A DNA stretch of 64,000 nucleotides from Eulemur rufifrons (taxonomy: Eukaryota; Chordata; Mammalia; Primates; Lemuridae). Below the pieces are notes generated by a model. The model saw only the letters and a list, made by a program, of their open reading frames with translations, was not told the DNA's origin and did no database searches. The DNA is taken from NCBI RefSeq assembly GCF_041146395.1, contig NC_090983.1, positions 62,255,501 through 62,319,500 on the forward strand, written 5' to 3'. Each line of letters opens with the position of its first letter. Position 1 is the first letter of the stretch. The translations under genes and the position numbers were made by a program. This document shows positions 1 to 12,509 of the stretch, piece after piece.

Positions 1-299
1 AAGTAAATTTCAAATATAATAATAGAAGAGCTGTCATGAGATTCTAGAAGATCAGTTGCACAGTGATGAGTTGTTTGGATAATAATGGTTTTAAGAGTTG
101 TAAGAAGGGACAGATCCCTCCAATCTGAAGAGCTAGGGAAATCTGAAGGACAAGAACCTTGTGAATGGGTGTAAGTAGAAGGTAACATTCCAGGGGAGCA
201 GCATTCTGTCATTAAATGCTTAATGGCAGGATAGTAAGATAGTTTCAATTAATAATTTATTTTTTAAGAGTAGAATTTTGGCAAGGATAGGTGATTTAA
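1..299. other. Unassigned AT-rich sequence
   Basis: No recognisable gene or repeat. It may be the flank of the L2 copy that follows, but I cannot match it. Confidence 0.3.
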
Positions 300-620
300 G
301 TATTTGAACACATGCCTAGTAATTTGGGTTTCATTTTATGAGTAAAGGGGACCCATTGAAGGTTTTTACAGAAGGTAGTTATTTGTGATCAAAACAGCAT
401 TTGAAAGAAAATTGACTTATAGTTCACATAGAATCAATTGGAAAGGAGAAAAATTAAAGGCCTGAAGACCCGTTGTTAAGTCAACACAGCAGAGCAGACA
501 AAAGGATAAGGTCTGAATGTGAGTTATGGCAGGGGAGACAGAAAGAAAAGGTCTGATGCAATAATTTTTCTAAAGAAAGAACTGAGAAAATGTGGAGACT
601 ACGTTTTAACTTTAGCACTT
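300..620 (-). repeat. L2 LINE fragment (reverse strand)
   Basis: The stretch around 325-400 (tcattttatgagtaaagg, then cccattgaaggtttttac) is a diverged copy of the reverse complement of the L2 segment that encodes the end of its reverse transcriptase. The match becomes weak after about 460. It is ancient and non-coding. Confidence 0.45.
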
Positions 621-1519
621 CAATCATTCAAGTGTAATCAGAAGTCTCAAATGAGCTGATTTGGTGAAACATTAGCTCAATTGAAATGCGTGACAATTTA
701 CTACTTAAAGGGTCACAAAAGTTAAACCCCAAAAGCTTCTTATTTGGATAAAATTATTCAAACACCATTTGGAAACAGCATTTCACTCTTATACTGCCTA
801 CCAAAATTTAGCCAGTCCCCTCAATTAGGCCTTTTCAGCTGTGGAATTCATCCAAGCCAACAATGTTCCTTGGCCTCTGATGTCCTTTTCAAATCACATC
901 TGACAGGGAAAGAACCCTCTCTCTGAACTGAAGACAGAAAATAACATTAAACTCTATAGCAATGCAGATTCATTATCATTTAAAAGGATTTTGGAAACAC
1001 AGAGGTTATGAATTTGACCATATAAAAGCTCCATTTAGCTCGTTGGTGCTTGAGGTGATGGTGCACAGAGAGATCAGCTTTGAAGGTGGTAAAAACAATA
1101 ACAACAAAAAACTTCAATAACAACAAGAAATTTCTAAAGTTCTTAAACATTATGAAAATCTAAAGAAAAAAACAATTATACATCTGGATTTATCATATAA
1201 CTGAATATTTTCTATGTAAATTCTGTATATAGATAATAGTTGAATAATCCAGCTTTATCACCTAAAGTGCATGAAATTTGGAGGGGTCTATTTCTTAAGT
1301 AAGTCTTGAAGTTCTACTGTCACATAATGTTGCAGAGACTTTATTTTTGTCCTTCTCATTCTGCGTTCTTTGAAAAGCCCCATGTATATAAGGTAATGCA
1401 CTTAACCGTCTTATTTTTTGTCAGTGATACACTCTGTAATTTGTTCTATGTAAAACATTATAGGATTATAAAGGCATATCCAGCACATCCTGAGAGGGTA
1501 ATACTTCACAGAATTATGA
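621..1519. other. Unassigned sequence, no gene seen
   Basis: The only reading frames are short (up to 73 codons) and lack features of a known protein. No repeat family was recognised. Confidence 0.4.
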
Positions 1520-1800
1520 CATCTTAAATTTGGAAAAGGCTTCAGAAATTACATAGCCACCCTCCCACTCAAGACAGAAATATCTTCTCTGACAAGGATA
1601 TCCCTGACATAAATTATCACCCAGACTCTGTTTGAATGCTTTGCAAGTATTTCATTCTATAGCTTCTACTACAAAAAAAAAAAATCGTCTATGTACTTCC
1701 TCAAGGCATTTGTAAAATTATTGATCAAAACAAAGCCAAATGCTAACTCTGCAGCACTAGAGTCCTATTAAAAACATCACTATTCCTTGTTTTTTATATT
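1520..1800. repeat. Possible ancient interspersed repeat, unclassified
   Basis: The order of blocks (ggaaaaggcttcagaaattacatagccacc, broken here as ggaaaaggcttc + agaaattac; atatccctgac; cccagactctgtttgaatgc) resembles a very old mammalian dispersed repeat seen as 'gaccttagagatcat...catccctgac...agcctctgcttgaa'. I cannot name the family with confidence. Confidence 0.3.
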
Positions 1801-2107
1801 TAACCTCATCTCACCATCTTGTCCAAAATGATATAAGAAATTATAGGACTTAAATCATTAGATACTTTAGAAGCAAACTCATTTCCAAAGAAAAGTCTAG
1901 GCATTCCATCTAAGGCATTCTCATCTAGCAGAGGAAATCCAATTAAAAGGGCATGACTTGCTCTTTGTGACTCCATGATGTCTTCTGGTCATCCACACTT
2001 TATTTTCAAAGTGCTTACAAATGATCTATTCAATAATCTATTCTGGAATTCTTTCAGGGCTTAATGTGAAATTCACCAAAATGTTTATTTATAATACAAT
2101 GTATTGA

Positions 2108-2400
2108 TTCATCCAGTTTGACAAATATTCATTAAGCACCTACTGTATACCAGGATGGGCCTACATTGTAGTGCTTTTGATGGTACATATGTTCTTTATA
2201 TTCCAGGAGCTTATACTCTAGTGGGGAAAAGAAAAAAGAATACAATTTAAATACACTGTTGTGAGGGAGAAGGGGAAATAGAGGGACTTTGGCAGCACTT
2301 TGGAGAGGCATTTAGTGAAGTTAAGCTTTCCAGAAGATTTCAGATCTCAGCTGAGACATGATCAATAGGTAGAAGTTAACTGAAAGCAGGGATAATTAAT
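2108..2400 (-). repeat. L2 LINE 3' end (reverse strand)
   Basis: It opens with the reverse complement of the L2 3' end ('caaatattcattaagcacc', 'ctactgtataccagg') and continues through 'ggagcttatactctagtgg', which is the L2 3' UTR read backwards. The later part (gagaggcatttag ... cagctgagacatgat) follows the same family order. The copy is ancient and diverged. Confidence 0.7.
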
Positions 2401-3700
2401 GTGGAGGAATCAGCACATCTGGAGATCCCCATGATGCACTTTTATTCAGTAAATAAGGTCAAAATATATAGAGGAGAATATATAAATCTAGACTAATTAT
2501 AGAAAAAACAAAAAAAATTATAAACATGAAGAGTCAGAAGAGAATAACATCAAGATCAAATGGAGAAATACACCATAAACAACAGAAGAGATACCACTTT
2601 TATTTTAAAAGGAAAAAAGAAGGGAAAGATGAGTGTATATGCAGGGAAGTCTGTAAGTTTGGTGGTAGCTATAAGAAATGGCAATGCTTATCTGATCTCT
2701 TCTACTACTTCTATCAGACCATCAGCTGAGATGGAGACAGATGTTTAAATCGAATGTTTGAAAGAATCAAATCCTTGCAATGGGGAGGGATGGAGGCTGG
2801 AATATCTTACTTTCCAATTTATTGTAAATTTTGAGAAATATTAAATTGTTGACAAATGATAGAAGTATTATCTAGTGGCACAGAGGACTCATTTGGAGAT
2901 GGTAATTCTAAAGATATAATTTGTGCTGTTTTGTGAAATTTATTCGTAAAAATATTCAAGGTACATTGGCTAAAATGGACAGAAGGTAAGGGTTATTGGA
3001 GTCGAGTTAAAAATATTAAGAGGCTAAGCAATTAGATGAGTAGTCTTTGTGGAGACAGATATCCCCCAGGATGACAGAAGGATTGGAGTAAAAAGGAAGA
3101 CAGCCAAGCACTAAAATCTCCAGTGAATGAGGACAACCTACACAACAGGGCTGTGCGTGACAGCAATGAGGAAGACTGGAGGCTGAAATGGCTTGATATT
3201 ATTTACCTCAAAAAATCAGTTGTTACATGGAAATAGGAAAATAAAGTCTTGGAATCAGCACTGAAGATCTTAGCAGGAGGAAATTTTGAGATCCATTAGA
3301 CAGGGGAGAAATAGCAGCCTCCTCTAGAGGGGTCTGCAGATGGGCAGAGGTGGCTGATTGCATTTTATCCTATTTCAAAAACTGAAACAGTTGCAGCTCC
3401 AATCTATGGTACCTCTGTGATTGAACAAAGATGAATGATAAGGAATTTGCAAGGTGGCTAAGATGTCTAGGATCCACATAATTGTGATTGCTAAGCCATT
3501 ACAGTGACTGCCTAACTGCCACTGGTAGGTTTTGTTCCATGTCAGATTAAAGAATGTTCCTCTTCTCATGAAGTACAAGTCAGACTAGGAAAGTATAATA
3601 CTCACTGAGACATCATTTTCTCCTCATTACTGGTTCCAACACAACAGCCCCCTGTAGAGTCACCAAGTTTCTGCCATGTACCTTCAAGCCTCTTAAAAAT
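2401..3700. other. Unassigned sequence, no gene seen
   Basis: There are no convincing coding frames and no repeat recognised. The paired frames near 2526-2748 are unrelated overlapping short ORFs in purine-rich DNA. Confidence 0.35.
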
Positions 3701-3709
3701 GGTAGCCAC

Positions 3710-3792
3710 TTTCCTTCATTGAGTGTTTACTATGTATAGCCACTTGATATTCACCCACCCTATGATGTAGGAAGTTCCTGCACAGCAAAGGA
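3710..3792 (-). repeat. MIR SINE, left part, split by an L1
   Basis: The segment 'gagtgtttactatgtatag ... tatgatgtaggaagt' matches the 3' half of MIR read on the reverse strand. The match stops where L1 sequence begins and resumes at about 4030, so the two pieces look like one MIR interrupted by an insertion. Confidence 0.5.
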
Positions 3793-3794
3793 AA

Positions 3795-3985
3795 TATCAA
3801 CAGGGTAAATAGATAACCTGCAGAATGAGATAAAATGTTCTCAAACTATATGTCCGATAAAAGGCTAATATCCACAATCTACAAAGAACTCAAAAAATCA
3901 TCAAGAAGAAAACAAACTACCCCATTAAAAAATGGGCAAAAGACATGAACGGAAGTTTTTCAAAAGAAGATAGACAAATAGATTT
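3795..3985 (+). mobile_element. L1 LINE fragment, ORF2 3' region
   Basis: The segment 'aaaggctaatatccacaatc', 'tacaaagaactcaaaa' and 'aatgggcaaaagacatgaac' is a characteristic part of L1 ORF2 near its C-terminal end. It is short, with neither end of a full element, and sits inside a MIR copy. Confidence 0.75.
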
Positions 3986-4029
3986 TGTTTACTGTTATTA
4001 AAATGTTATAATGAAAGCAGAATTTAGAG

Positions 4030-4110
4030 AAAGTAGGCAAGTTGGCCGGGTTCACAGAGCTGTCTGGCTCCAAAGCTCATGCACTTCTGTGACCATAAGC
4101 ATTTCCACCT
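4030..4110 (-). repeat. MIR SINE, right part
   Basis: The segment 'ggcaagttggccgggttcac' followed by 'ctgtctggctccaaagctca' matches the MIR core and tRNA-like portion read in reverse. It continues the MIR piece left of the L1 insertion. Confidence 0.5.
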
Positions 4111-6339
4111 GTGTCTCATATCCCCAATTACCACGTTTTACCTGCCCAGTAACCTTTCCCTTGCTGTAGATACCAGCATCATATGATCAAATGTACAATA
4201 TACCCATGGAATCACCCCCTTTGGATCTTAAACTTAATGTTCTATATATTCATTCTGTCTTTTCTCTATATACATTTGGTTACCATTTCCCATATGCCTA
4301 TATCTTAAATGTCCGCTGATTCATTGTCTCCTATATTTCTCTACATGTGACTTCTGGCCTTTATCTTTTCCTTTGTTATCCTAGATGTAACATTTGTGGA
4401 GTTCTCTAGATCTTTTCCTTAGGCACTATAATAAGTGCAATAATATAGAGCAGAAATATATCTTCACTGCTCTCCAAAAAAACTAGAAGCCTAGCAGAAG
4501 GTCAAACAGGTCTTCTCAAAGGTACTCTAATCTGGAGTCTTATAAGTGGACAGCTGGACTTTTTATAAATTGGATGGGATGGGAAAACAAGCCAACTGCC
4601 ATTTAAATGTCTTTAAATACTAAAAATTCATGATTCTGTGATCTAAACTCAGGGCAACCACAATTTTGTTCACCAAGTTGCTCCAGATTATTGTGAGATT
4701 CTTGAATTATAATCTCTAGGATATACCTTGGAATGCAGACATTTGGATTTATAGTGTCAGAGAATTTACAATCACTTGAGGCTAACTGTATTTTGCAAGA
4801 CTGCAGAGAGTCACAGACAAGTTACTGCAGATGGAAGGTAAAAGAAAAATTTCTTTGGACATTAAGTAAAACATTCATATGCTCACAGAAGAAGAAAATT
4901 TTCTGCAACCCAAAGAGACAACTTACCTAAATTTTTTCTTTCTTTCTTTCATTCATCTTATAATTATTTTTAAATGATTATTATTGACAAGGAAGTTAGG
5001 ACAGTATAAAAAAGAATCACAGAATAATGTAGCTATATAAATTTTTTTCCCCATAGGAAAGAAAAGACATGTATGTGAATAATTATGATTTGTTAAAAAT
5101 ATTATAAAAGCCTTAGGAAGCTCAGCTTAAATTAAGCTACAATATCTAATGCTGACTATGGGGATTATAATCACTATTCTCAATTTTTCTTATCCTGGTG
5201 GATAAGAGAAACTGGTAGCAATTTCTTCTGAGATAGGCTGGTTGTGAACAGTTAGAAGAGAAGTAGAAGAATGTGTACCAGACTTTCTGGGGATGGGTGG
5301 CATGTACAATTTTTAAAAGCTTTTAAGAGATTAGAATGTATTACTCCCTACCCATGCACAACTGTGTATCTTTTGAGGATTTCTTGGCTAAATAAGCAAA
5401 AGCTATGCTGAGATGCTTCTTTGTTTGTGGTTTGGAGAGAATATCTGGTAATTAAGGGATCATTGTTGGGTTTAGTGGTTTAATAAGATTTAGCGTTTAC
5501 TAAATGTTATTTCTTTACTGAGTCTTCAAACTAGAAAACACATTTAATTAATAATAATTTAATTATTATGTTTAGAACAAAAAATTTTGTTCCAATTTAC
5601 TATTGTTGCAAATATTTCTAAAATTCAGGTTTGATTCTGGGTAGAACAAGGAAAGTGATTTGAATTTCATATTAAAAATGCACAATGAGTGCATATATAT
5701 GTAAACTAAAGAAATCGCTAACAGAAAATAACTAAACCTAACCGGGTGATTATTTTGAATTTCATGAAAAAACAACAAAAATCTTAGTTCCAAAGTGCTG
5801 AGGCCATAGATTTAAAAGAGAAAAAGTGTATCTACCACATATACTACCATGTAGCCTTATCAATGTACTTTAATCAACAGGAAGAATAGAATGCTAATGA
5901 AATATTTGACTTGAGTTAGGGTGAACTGTCCAATAAAAATACTGTTGTAGCAGAAGCTGGAGGAGGGTATGGTACAGGACGAGGTTTAGCATTGAAGTTC
6001 TAAATATCAAGTATATAACAGAAGGGTCCTGTGTTCTAAAATTGTGCTATGCTGCAAATACAAATATTTAGGGTTAGATGGCCAAGGATTTCTATACTTG
6101 GTGTGACTGAATGTAAGTGTAAAGAAATGTGCAGATAGATTCTCAGTGTCCATTCCCCTCTAGGTGACAAGACAAGGTAAATTCACAATTTCCAATATAG
6201 TTATCAACTAACAAAAATGACACTGCTTGCTTATGTATTTTTTTCCATTTTCTCTTTTTCTTTCTTTTGCTTTCTTTTATCCCTTTCTTAGTCCAATATT
6301 GTCATTCATATTTAGTTTGTATCATATGGTTTTAACAAA
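4111..6339. other. Unassigned sequence, no gene seen
   Basis: Unique or too diverged to classify. A pyrimidine-rich patch lies near 6240-6290. No exon-like frame was found. Confidence 0.35.
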
Positions 6340-6690
6340 AAGACAAGAACAAAATAAAAATTAAATCCATAAAAATATATAAATATATACATATAAAAAA
6401 TAAAATAAGTCAGAAATGAATTCAGATGATGAATTATAAAATGAAAAATATCAGTACTTAGAAAATATAATGAAATATATTCCACTTACAAAACCAATAT
6501 TAATAAAATATAATTCATAATGGAATAAACATATTAACACTATAGATTTATAGTAAAATAAAACATGTAAAATAAGACAAATTTTACTAAGGCACATAAA
6601 ATAAAACTTGAATACATCAAGGTTATTGAATTAGAAATTTTATAAATATAAAAATGTTAATAACCCCAACATTAAAAGTGGAATAAATTA
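6340..6690. repeat. Very AT-rich low-complexity tract
   Basis: The tract is dominated by A and T with repeated ataaaa/tataaa words. No ORF or higher-order repeat unit was seen. Confidence 0.6.
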
Positions 6691-6844
6691 TTGAATTTCA
6701 ATTAAAATATTAGTTATGGTATTTTGCGTATGTAAAAGGACAAATTTTTCCACTGTTCTTTTTTCTTTTTCAAAATACTCTTGGGTATTCTTGTTTGAAC
6801 ATTTTATTAAATTATTTTTAGAATTATTTCATCAAATAAGCAAA

Positions 6845-7078
6845 TGAGCAATTTCCTTGGTACAAAATTATACAAAGGTCATAAATATAGAATGTGAATA
6901 AAAATAAAAATGGCCAATGGACGGATGTATGAAAAGTATGGAACTACTATAATAAAAATGCAAATAAAAATATCTTTTTCATCTTCAGATTAGCATTTTA
7001 AAAAGTTATGATATCCTTTGTTAGTGAGGCTATAAGAAAATTAATACAATTCCACTGATGCAAGCATATGATTATAAA
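6845..7078 (+). mobile_element. Old L1 (L1M/HAL1-like), left part
   Basis: It follows the order of an old L1 ORF2 end: 'aaatggccaatggacgga', 'atctttttcatcttcagatt', then 'gttagtgaggctataag', equivalents of the 'tttcacctatcagattggcaaagat...tgttggcgaggat' stretch. It is strongly diverged. The sequence is interrupted at about 7079 by a younger L1 3' end and seems to resume at about 7355. Confidence 0.5.
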
Positions 7079-7353
7079 TAACCAAACCTAATTAGAAGAA
7101 TAAGTTCTGTTGTTTTACGGCACAGTAAGGTGACTATAATCAACAATAAGATATTATATATCTCAAAATAGCTAGAAGAGAGGATTTTGAATGCTTCCAC
7201 CACAAAGAAATGACAAATGTTTGAGATGAATATGCTAATTACCGTGCTTTGATGATTACATATGTATACATGTGATCCAAACATCATATGTAACCCATAA
7301 GTGTGTGTACAATTATGTGTCAATTAAAAATAGTAAATAAATAAATAAGTAGC
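7079..7353 (+). mobile_element. L1 3' UTR (L1MA/L1MB-type) inserted in an older L1
   Basis: The diagnostic 3' UTR order is present: 'ggcacagtaaggtgactata', 'atctcaaaatagctagaaga', 'tgaatgcttccaccacaaag', 'aacatcatatgtaac', ending in the A-rich tail 'aaatagtaaataaataaat'. The copy is heavily 5'-truncated. An 83-codon reverse frame across it is incidental. Confidence 0.7.
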
Positions 7354-7354
7354 A

Positions 7355-7620
7355 AAATTCTTAATCTTTAATGTAGTGACTGCCCACCTCTTTCTTTACA
7401 CCATTAATTCTACTTACAGGAATTTATCCGAAAGAAATAATTGAACCTAACCCAAAGATATATTTATAAACATATTGTTTGGAAGGAGGACAACATTTCA
7501 CACAGAATAGTCCATCAATAAATATTTTAATTGACTAATAAATTTTCATGACAAATTGGATAGTTACAGGTAACTAATAATGATATAGCCTTAGAAGGGA
7601 ATACACTATAGCTTCATTTA
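7355..7620 (+). mobile_element. Old L1 (L1M/HAL1-like), right part
   Basis: 'ttctacttacaggaatttat' and 'ccgaaagaaataattgaac' correspond to 'ttctacttctaggaatttatccaaaagaaat' of old L1 ORF2/3' regions. It probably continues the element broken at 7079-7353. Confidence 0.5.
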
Positions 7621-7734
7621 TTGGTATAAAGAGAGGGTTCTAATATATTGATAAATGAAATAGGATAAAGAAGAGTAAAAGAAAGCAGCCATCCAGTATT
7701 TAACATTTATGAACACTAGTGCAATGGAGAGAGG

Positions 7735-7975
7735 ACACAATATATTATGGTGGAGTCAGCCACGCCTGAGTCCAATGCCAGTTCTGCCATCCCAGGCTGT
7801 GTGATCCGGTGCAAGTTACTTAACCCACTAGTGTCTGTTTTCTCACCCTTGAAATGGTATTAAAATGTATATCACTCAAGATTGTCATGAGACCAACTGT
7901 GATGATGTATGTAATGAAGATAACTTATTATGTACATAGAAATTAGTGATTGATAAGGATAGTTATAAGAAAAAA
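7735..7975 (+). repeat. MIR SINE
   Basis: A near-complete MIR in forward orientation: 'gtggagtcagccacgcctga', 'ccagttctgccat', 'gtgcaagttacttaaccca', 'gttttctcacccttgaaatg', then 'attgtcatgagacc'. It is diverged but collinear with the family. Confidence 0.75.
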
Positions 7976-7999
7976 TATATAAACATATTATGCATATGT

Positions 8000-10900
8000 G
8001 AAAATTAGAAATTTCTGTATGTATGTGCCTATAGACTGTCTCAACAGAATATAGGTTTTTTTAAATTTTTTATTCAAATAATTTTTTTAAAACTGCAACT
8101 TGTTTATTATTTTCTACAAATAAGACTGGTGGAAATGACCCTGTGTTCTAGGTACATTTATCTTGTATCATGCAGGTAGAAACCTTAATGAGTAATAGTC
8201 TGGTAAACAGCAAAATTCTTAAATATTTGATTTTCTCTGCAGCCTCCCCAATCACCCTTTCCCTATGTGCATGCACATGGCCACACACAAGGACACAGTG
8301 TTGGGAGACCCAATTATATTTAGCCTTGTGTTCCACAATTATTTACTTTTTCATAAGCAGTTCCTCCAAATTATCAAACATACCCTCACAATTGCATTCA
8401 TTCCTAACACATCAAATTCATGAACTTCTTTGGAGCTGAAAAGATGTGGAATGTAACTCAAGACTGATTGCCTCAGGACAGGTGTATTGTTGTTGGCTCT
8501 TCTATTGCATTTCTTTGTGTTCTTGGCAGAGCTGCCTGCCTAATATAGTAGCCTGGGGACTGATAGGTTATTTCAACACAAACCTCATTTTAGTATCTTA
8601 CAAACTATACTAATACCAAAGTCACACACAGCAGTGACACAAGTTAATTATACTGTTCTCAAGAGCGTCAAACGCAGGGTAATGTGGGAGGAAGGCTACT
8701 TGAAGGAGAACTCTATTTAAACTCCTAAAAAGCAGCCAAAAGTAGGTTGAATACTCCTGTTCTCACTACCCAAAGAAGGTATCAACTTATCTATGAACTC
8801 TACTATTTTAAAGTCTTCCTGCAGCTTGGTGTATTTTAATCTAGAAATGATACAATCCAGGTGTGAGTACTACATCTCCTTGACAATTGCTTCAAATAAA
8901 TAATACAGGTATAATCTTTTTAAGATGCGAATAGAAAAAGAAAAGCAAAAGTGATTTTGAGTCGTCACAAAATGTTCTCTGATTTCTTACTAGTCAACCT
9001 ATGCTATTTCTTAGAAAATTTAGTAGTTTTAAAATTTGTAAGTCTGGACCTAAATCCTTCCTAATTACTTCAATCTTTTCCAGACTGAAATGCAGGCATT
9101 GTGCTGCTCTATTTCCAGTGCAGGGGTGGAGTGCCTTTGGATTTTGGTTTTCTTAATCGGAAAGTCAGCAACATGGCCAAGGCATTCTTGCCCTGGCTTT
9201 TGCATTGTCCCAGTGACATTGAAAACCCTCTTAGCTCTTGAAACTCCAGAATACAAGACTAATGACCTGTGGAATTGAACAGGATTGGTGAGAAAAACCA
9301 CAGCAAGATATGCCAGGATGCATAGTATATTTTTGTAGCCCTGTGTCATGTGAAGTGGTAAGAAATAAAGGTCATTTTGCATTTTAATGTAACTTCTCTT
9401 GAAGAGAGTGCATGCTGTCCCAGCTTTAAACACCAGAGTTAGAAGTCTTCAGTGACCCCTGGAAGAACAAATGTCTCACTTAGAGAAACATAAAATAAAA
9501 TATTAGGATGGCATTATTTTCACATTTCAAGTTTGGAAAATGACTTGTCATGCTTTATATGAGATGTTTCTCATTGTAATTGTGGGATCTATTCATTTCA
9601 TACATATTTATGAGTGACAGACAAAATCCCACTGTAAAAAGGGCTACAGCAAAGCTAGGATCCTCTGCATTCTAAACTGAGGTTATACGATAAGCTGAGG
9701 CATAATAACAAGCAGCAACTTGTTTATGTACAAACATTCATACTTAAAATTAGAGGTAGGCTGTTCCCTGAATTGCAATAGATATGGATCTACTTCGAAG
9801 ATATTGATGACCTAGAGTTACTCTTCCAGTTTCTTCTCATCCTTATAATTGAAAAGTGATTTTAAAAGACTTTAATAGCTATAGGTTGCATAGATCAAAA
9901 GCTAATAATGTTTGAAAGTAGTAGCTCTTTGACTACTTGGGAAAATACATTTTATAGATCTCCCCGGTGCTTTCCTATCTGTGCAAATTGAGGATACAAT
10001 GAAAAAAGAAAAACACAAGTCAGTTGCCTCTGATAGCAACATCACATTTATCTCACTGAATCTGACTGTTAAGTTGTTCAGCTGAGTATTCTGCTTCCGG
10101 CTATACTTAAAATCCCTCAAGCTTCTAGGTTGGCTGAAAAGGCTCACTATGCTACTAATCAATTTTATCTTTTCAGTTTAGGTAACAATATCTTTCTGGG
10201 CCCCAAAGACAATCAGCCAGTCCCCTGAAGATCACAACTGAAATAGACAGTTACTAATGTTAATAAAATGATGACTCTTATATTGAAAAATAGCTTATAA
10301 TAGTATTGATGATATTCTAGCAATGGTATTTGAAAATCTAGCCACAATACCTTGATATTAAATTCTGTATATTCAGTAGTGTACATTTATCAATACACCA
10401 CCACATGATTTATTCATACCACTCACTCAGTGTCCTCCAGCATTGATCTCAAGGCTGTGTTTTAGCTCTGTAATGAAAACTCTAGAGCTTAAAATCCTGA
10501 TCAAATGTCATCACTACACAAAATCAGAAATATGACCCATGAGGGTTATAACAGGCAGGAGAAACTTTTTTTTGGCTTGCATCATAAAATCTTGCCCAGA
10601 GCTAATATTAAGAAAAGGATAAAAATGACTCAGTGAGACAGGAGCCTTGCTGTCACTCTCCCCTCATTGGTACAGATTAGAATTGTCCATCTGAACCATG
10701 TGCTCCAAATGTGAAATAAAAACGCCTTTAACCTAATGATAGGCTATTTAACCAGGATGTGACTTTTGGAAATTTTATGATGAAAAGTTGTTTTTTTTTT
10801 TTAAAAAATTCTGTTTAAAGTGTTGTTAATTTAAGATCAGAAATAGATTTGGGACAACAGAAGTGAAGCTTCATTTAAATGTTCTGTTATCCATTAGTAA

Positions 10901-11580
10901 GTCCTTAGAAAAGAGTTAGCTCTAGATTGGATAAGTAATGTTGCCACTTCTAACATACTAGGCTTTGAGGCATGACTGTGATATTTTCATAAAGAAAAAT
11001 GAAAAAAAAAATTTTCCAAGGAAATCCCTGAAGTATTTCTGGTGAAACTATTTTGGAGGATATCTCATGAACACAACTCAGCATCTTCTCAGGCTTCTGG
11101 CTATATGGTGGAGTTGGCTGGGGACAGGGGAATGCCATACTTTGCTTTTGAAAGATAGAAAAATACCTAGTTTTCTATTTTCCTTGACTTGAATAAAAAT
11201 TTCCATCATATATTTTAAAGTGCTAAAGGTTGCCAATAAAGTCAGTCCTCTCATTACTATTAATTTACACATTTATATTTATATTATACACACTTTTATA
11301 TGAGCATCTAAAGTATCAAGCATGAGAACAAGTAAAATTCTACAGGCTGAAAAGACATTATTAAGGTTGACCCAAGAAAAATAGACTATAGATATAATAA
11401 ATATTACAACACTGAAAGAATACCTTCTAGCAATGAAATGTAGTCTCTGAGTTTAATTAATTTCTAAGGTGTTACAATCTGTTCATTGAGGGTAGTAAAC
11501 ACATTTTGGTAATCTTGAATTCTATTTCATTGGTTAACATGATGTTTGGAACCAGAACCCAGGTAATGGTATCAGCCAAG
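8000..11580. other. Mostly unassigned sequence, no gene seen
   Basis: No repeat family was confidently recognised over about 3.5 kb. The longest reading frame is 122 codons on the reverse strand (9065-9433). It has no recognised motif and is treated under findings rather than as a gene. Confidence 0.35.
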
Positions 11581-11589
11581 GTTAAATCA

Positions 11590-11960
11590 GGGAAGCAAAA
11601 TCAGTAGAAGATGTAAATTAAGAAATTTATTGCAAGCAACTGGCTTACACCATTTTAAGGACTGGCTAAGAATGTCGGAAGCTTGTAGGGTAGGGCATCA
11701 GGAAGGGCAGGCTGGGACTCCCAAGCACAGGGTGAAGCTGCTGCCCACAGAAAGTCTCCTTCTTTAGTGAAGATTCAGCTCCGCTTTTAACCTCTTATAA
11801 CTGATTGAGTCGCGCTCACCTGGATTGTCTAAAATAATCTCCATTTTTAGACATCATCTATAGAGGAGGCCGCATGTATTTATTTCCAGCAAAAGCTCAC
11901 AGTACCACCCCCACGCCATCCATCTGGTTCCTGCAGTAGCATCGTTTCCTCCTTCCCCAA
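11590..11960 (-). repeat. LTR-like dispersed repeat, unclassified
   Basis: 'gaaatttattgcaagcaact', 'ggcttacaccatttta' and 'ttaacctcttataactgatt' follow the block order of a common mammalian repeat usually read on the other strand as '...caatcagttgaaggcc...cgtgagccaattcctt...aataaatctc'. The reverse strand has an AATAAA signal near 11620, as expected of an LTR. I do not assign a family name. Confidence 0.4.
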
Positions 11961-12194
11961 CTTCTCACCACTGAACCAATAGCCAGTCCCACTGCAGAAG
12001 GGGCTTGGGGAAGTCAGGAGGTATGGCTGCAAGGAGTGTTAGAAGCTGTGGTTGTTTTTATTCCACCCCTTTCTCTCCCCCACGACCCCTGCCCTCACCT
12101 GCTACCCCTGCCACTCTCCCCTAGCCTGCCTGCTCAGTCTCTCTGGACTTTACTCATTAAGATCTATGTTTCTGAATTCCCAGTCTTTCCCTGT

Positions 12195-12311
12195 GGCTTC
12201 CCTCTTCCCACATCGTCTAACTTCCAATTGTCCTTTAAAGCTTAATTCAAGTGCTACCTCCTCTGGGAAGGCCTCCTGCCACCCTAGGCTGTGTTAAAAG
12301 CCTTTCACCTC
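12195..12311 (+). repeat. L2 LINE, left part, split by an Alu
   Basis: 'caagtgctacctcctctggg' followed by 'aaggcctcctgcc' matches the L2 3' UTR segment 'caaatgtcacctcctc..gaggccttccctg'. The L2 is cut at 12311 by the Alu and resumes at 12683. Confidence 0.6.
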
Positions 12312-12462
12312 GGCTGGGTATGGTGTCTCACCCCTGTAATTCTAGCACTCTAGGAGGCTGAAGTGGGCGGATCGTTTGAGCTCAGGAGTTCGAGACCAGC
12401 CTGAGCAAGAGTGAGACCCCTGTCTCTACTAAAAAAAATAGAAAGAAATTAGCTGGACAACT

Positions 12463-12509
<47 letters not shown>

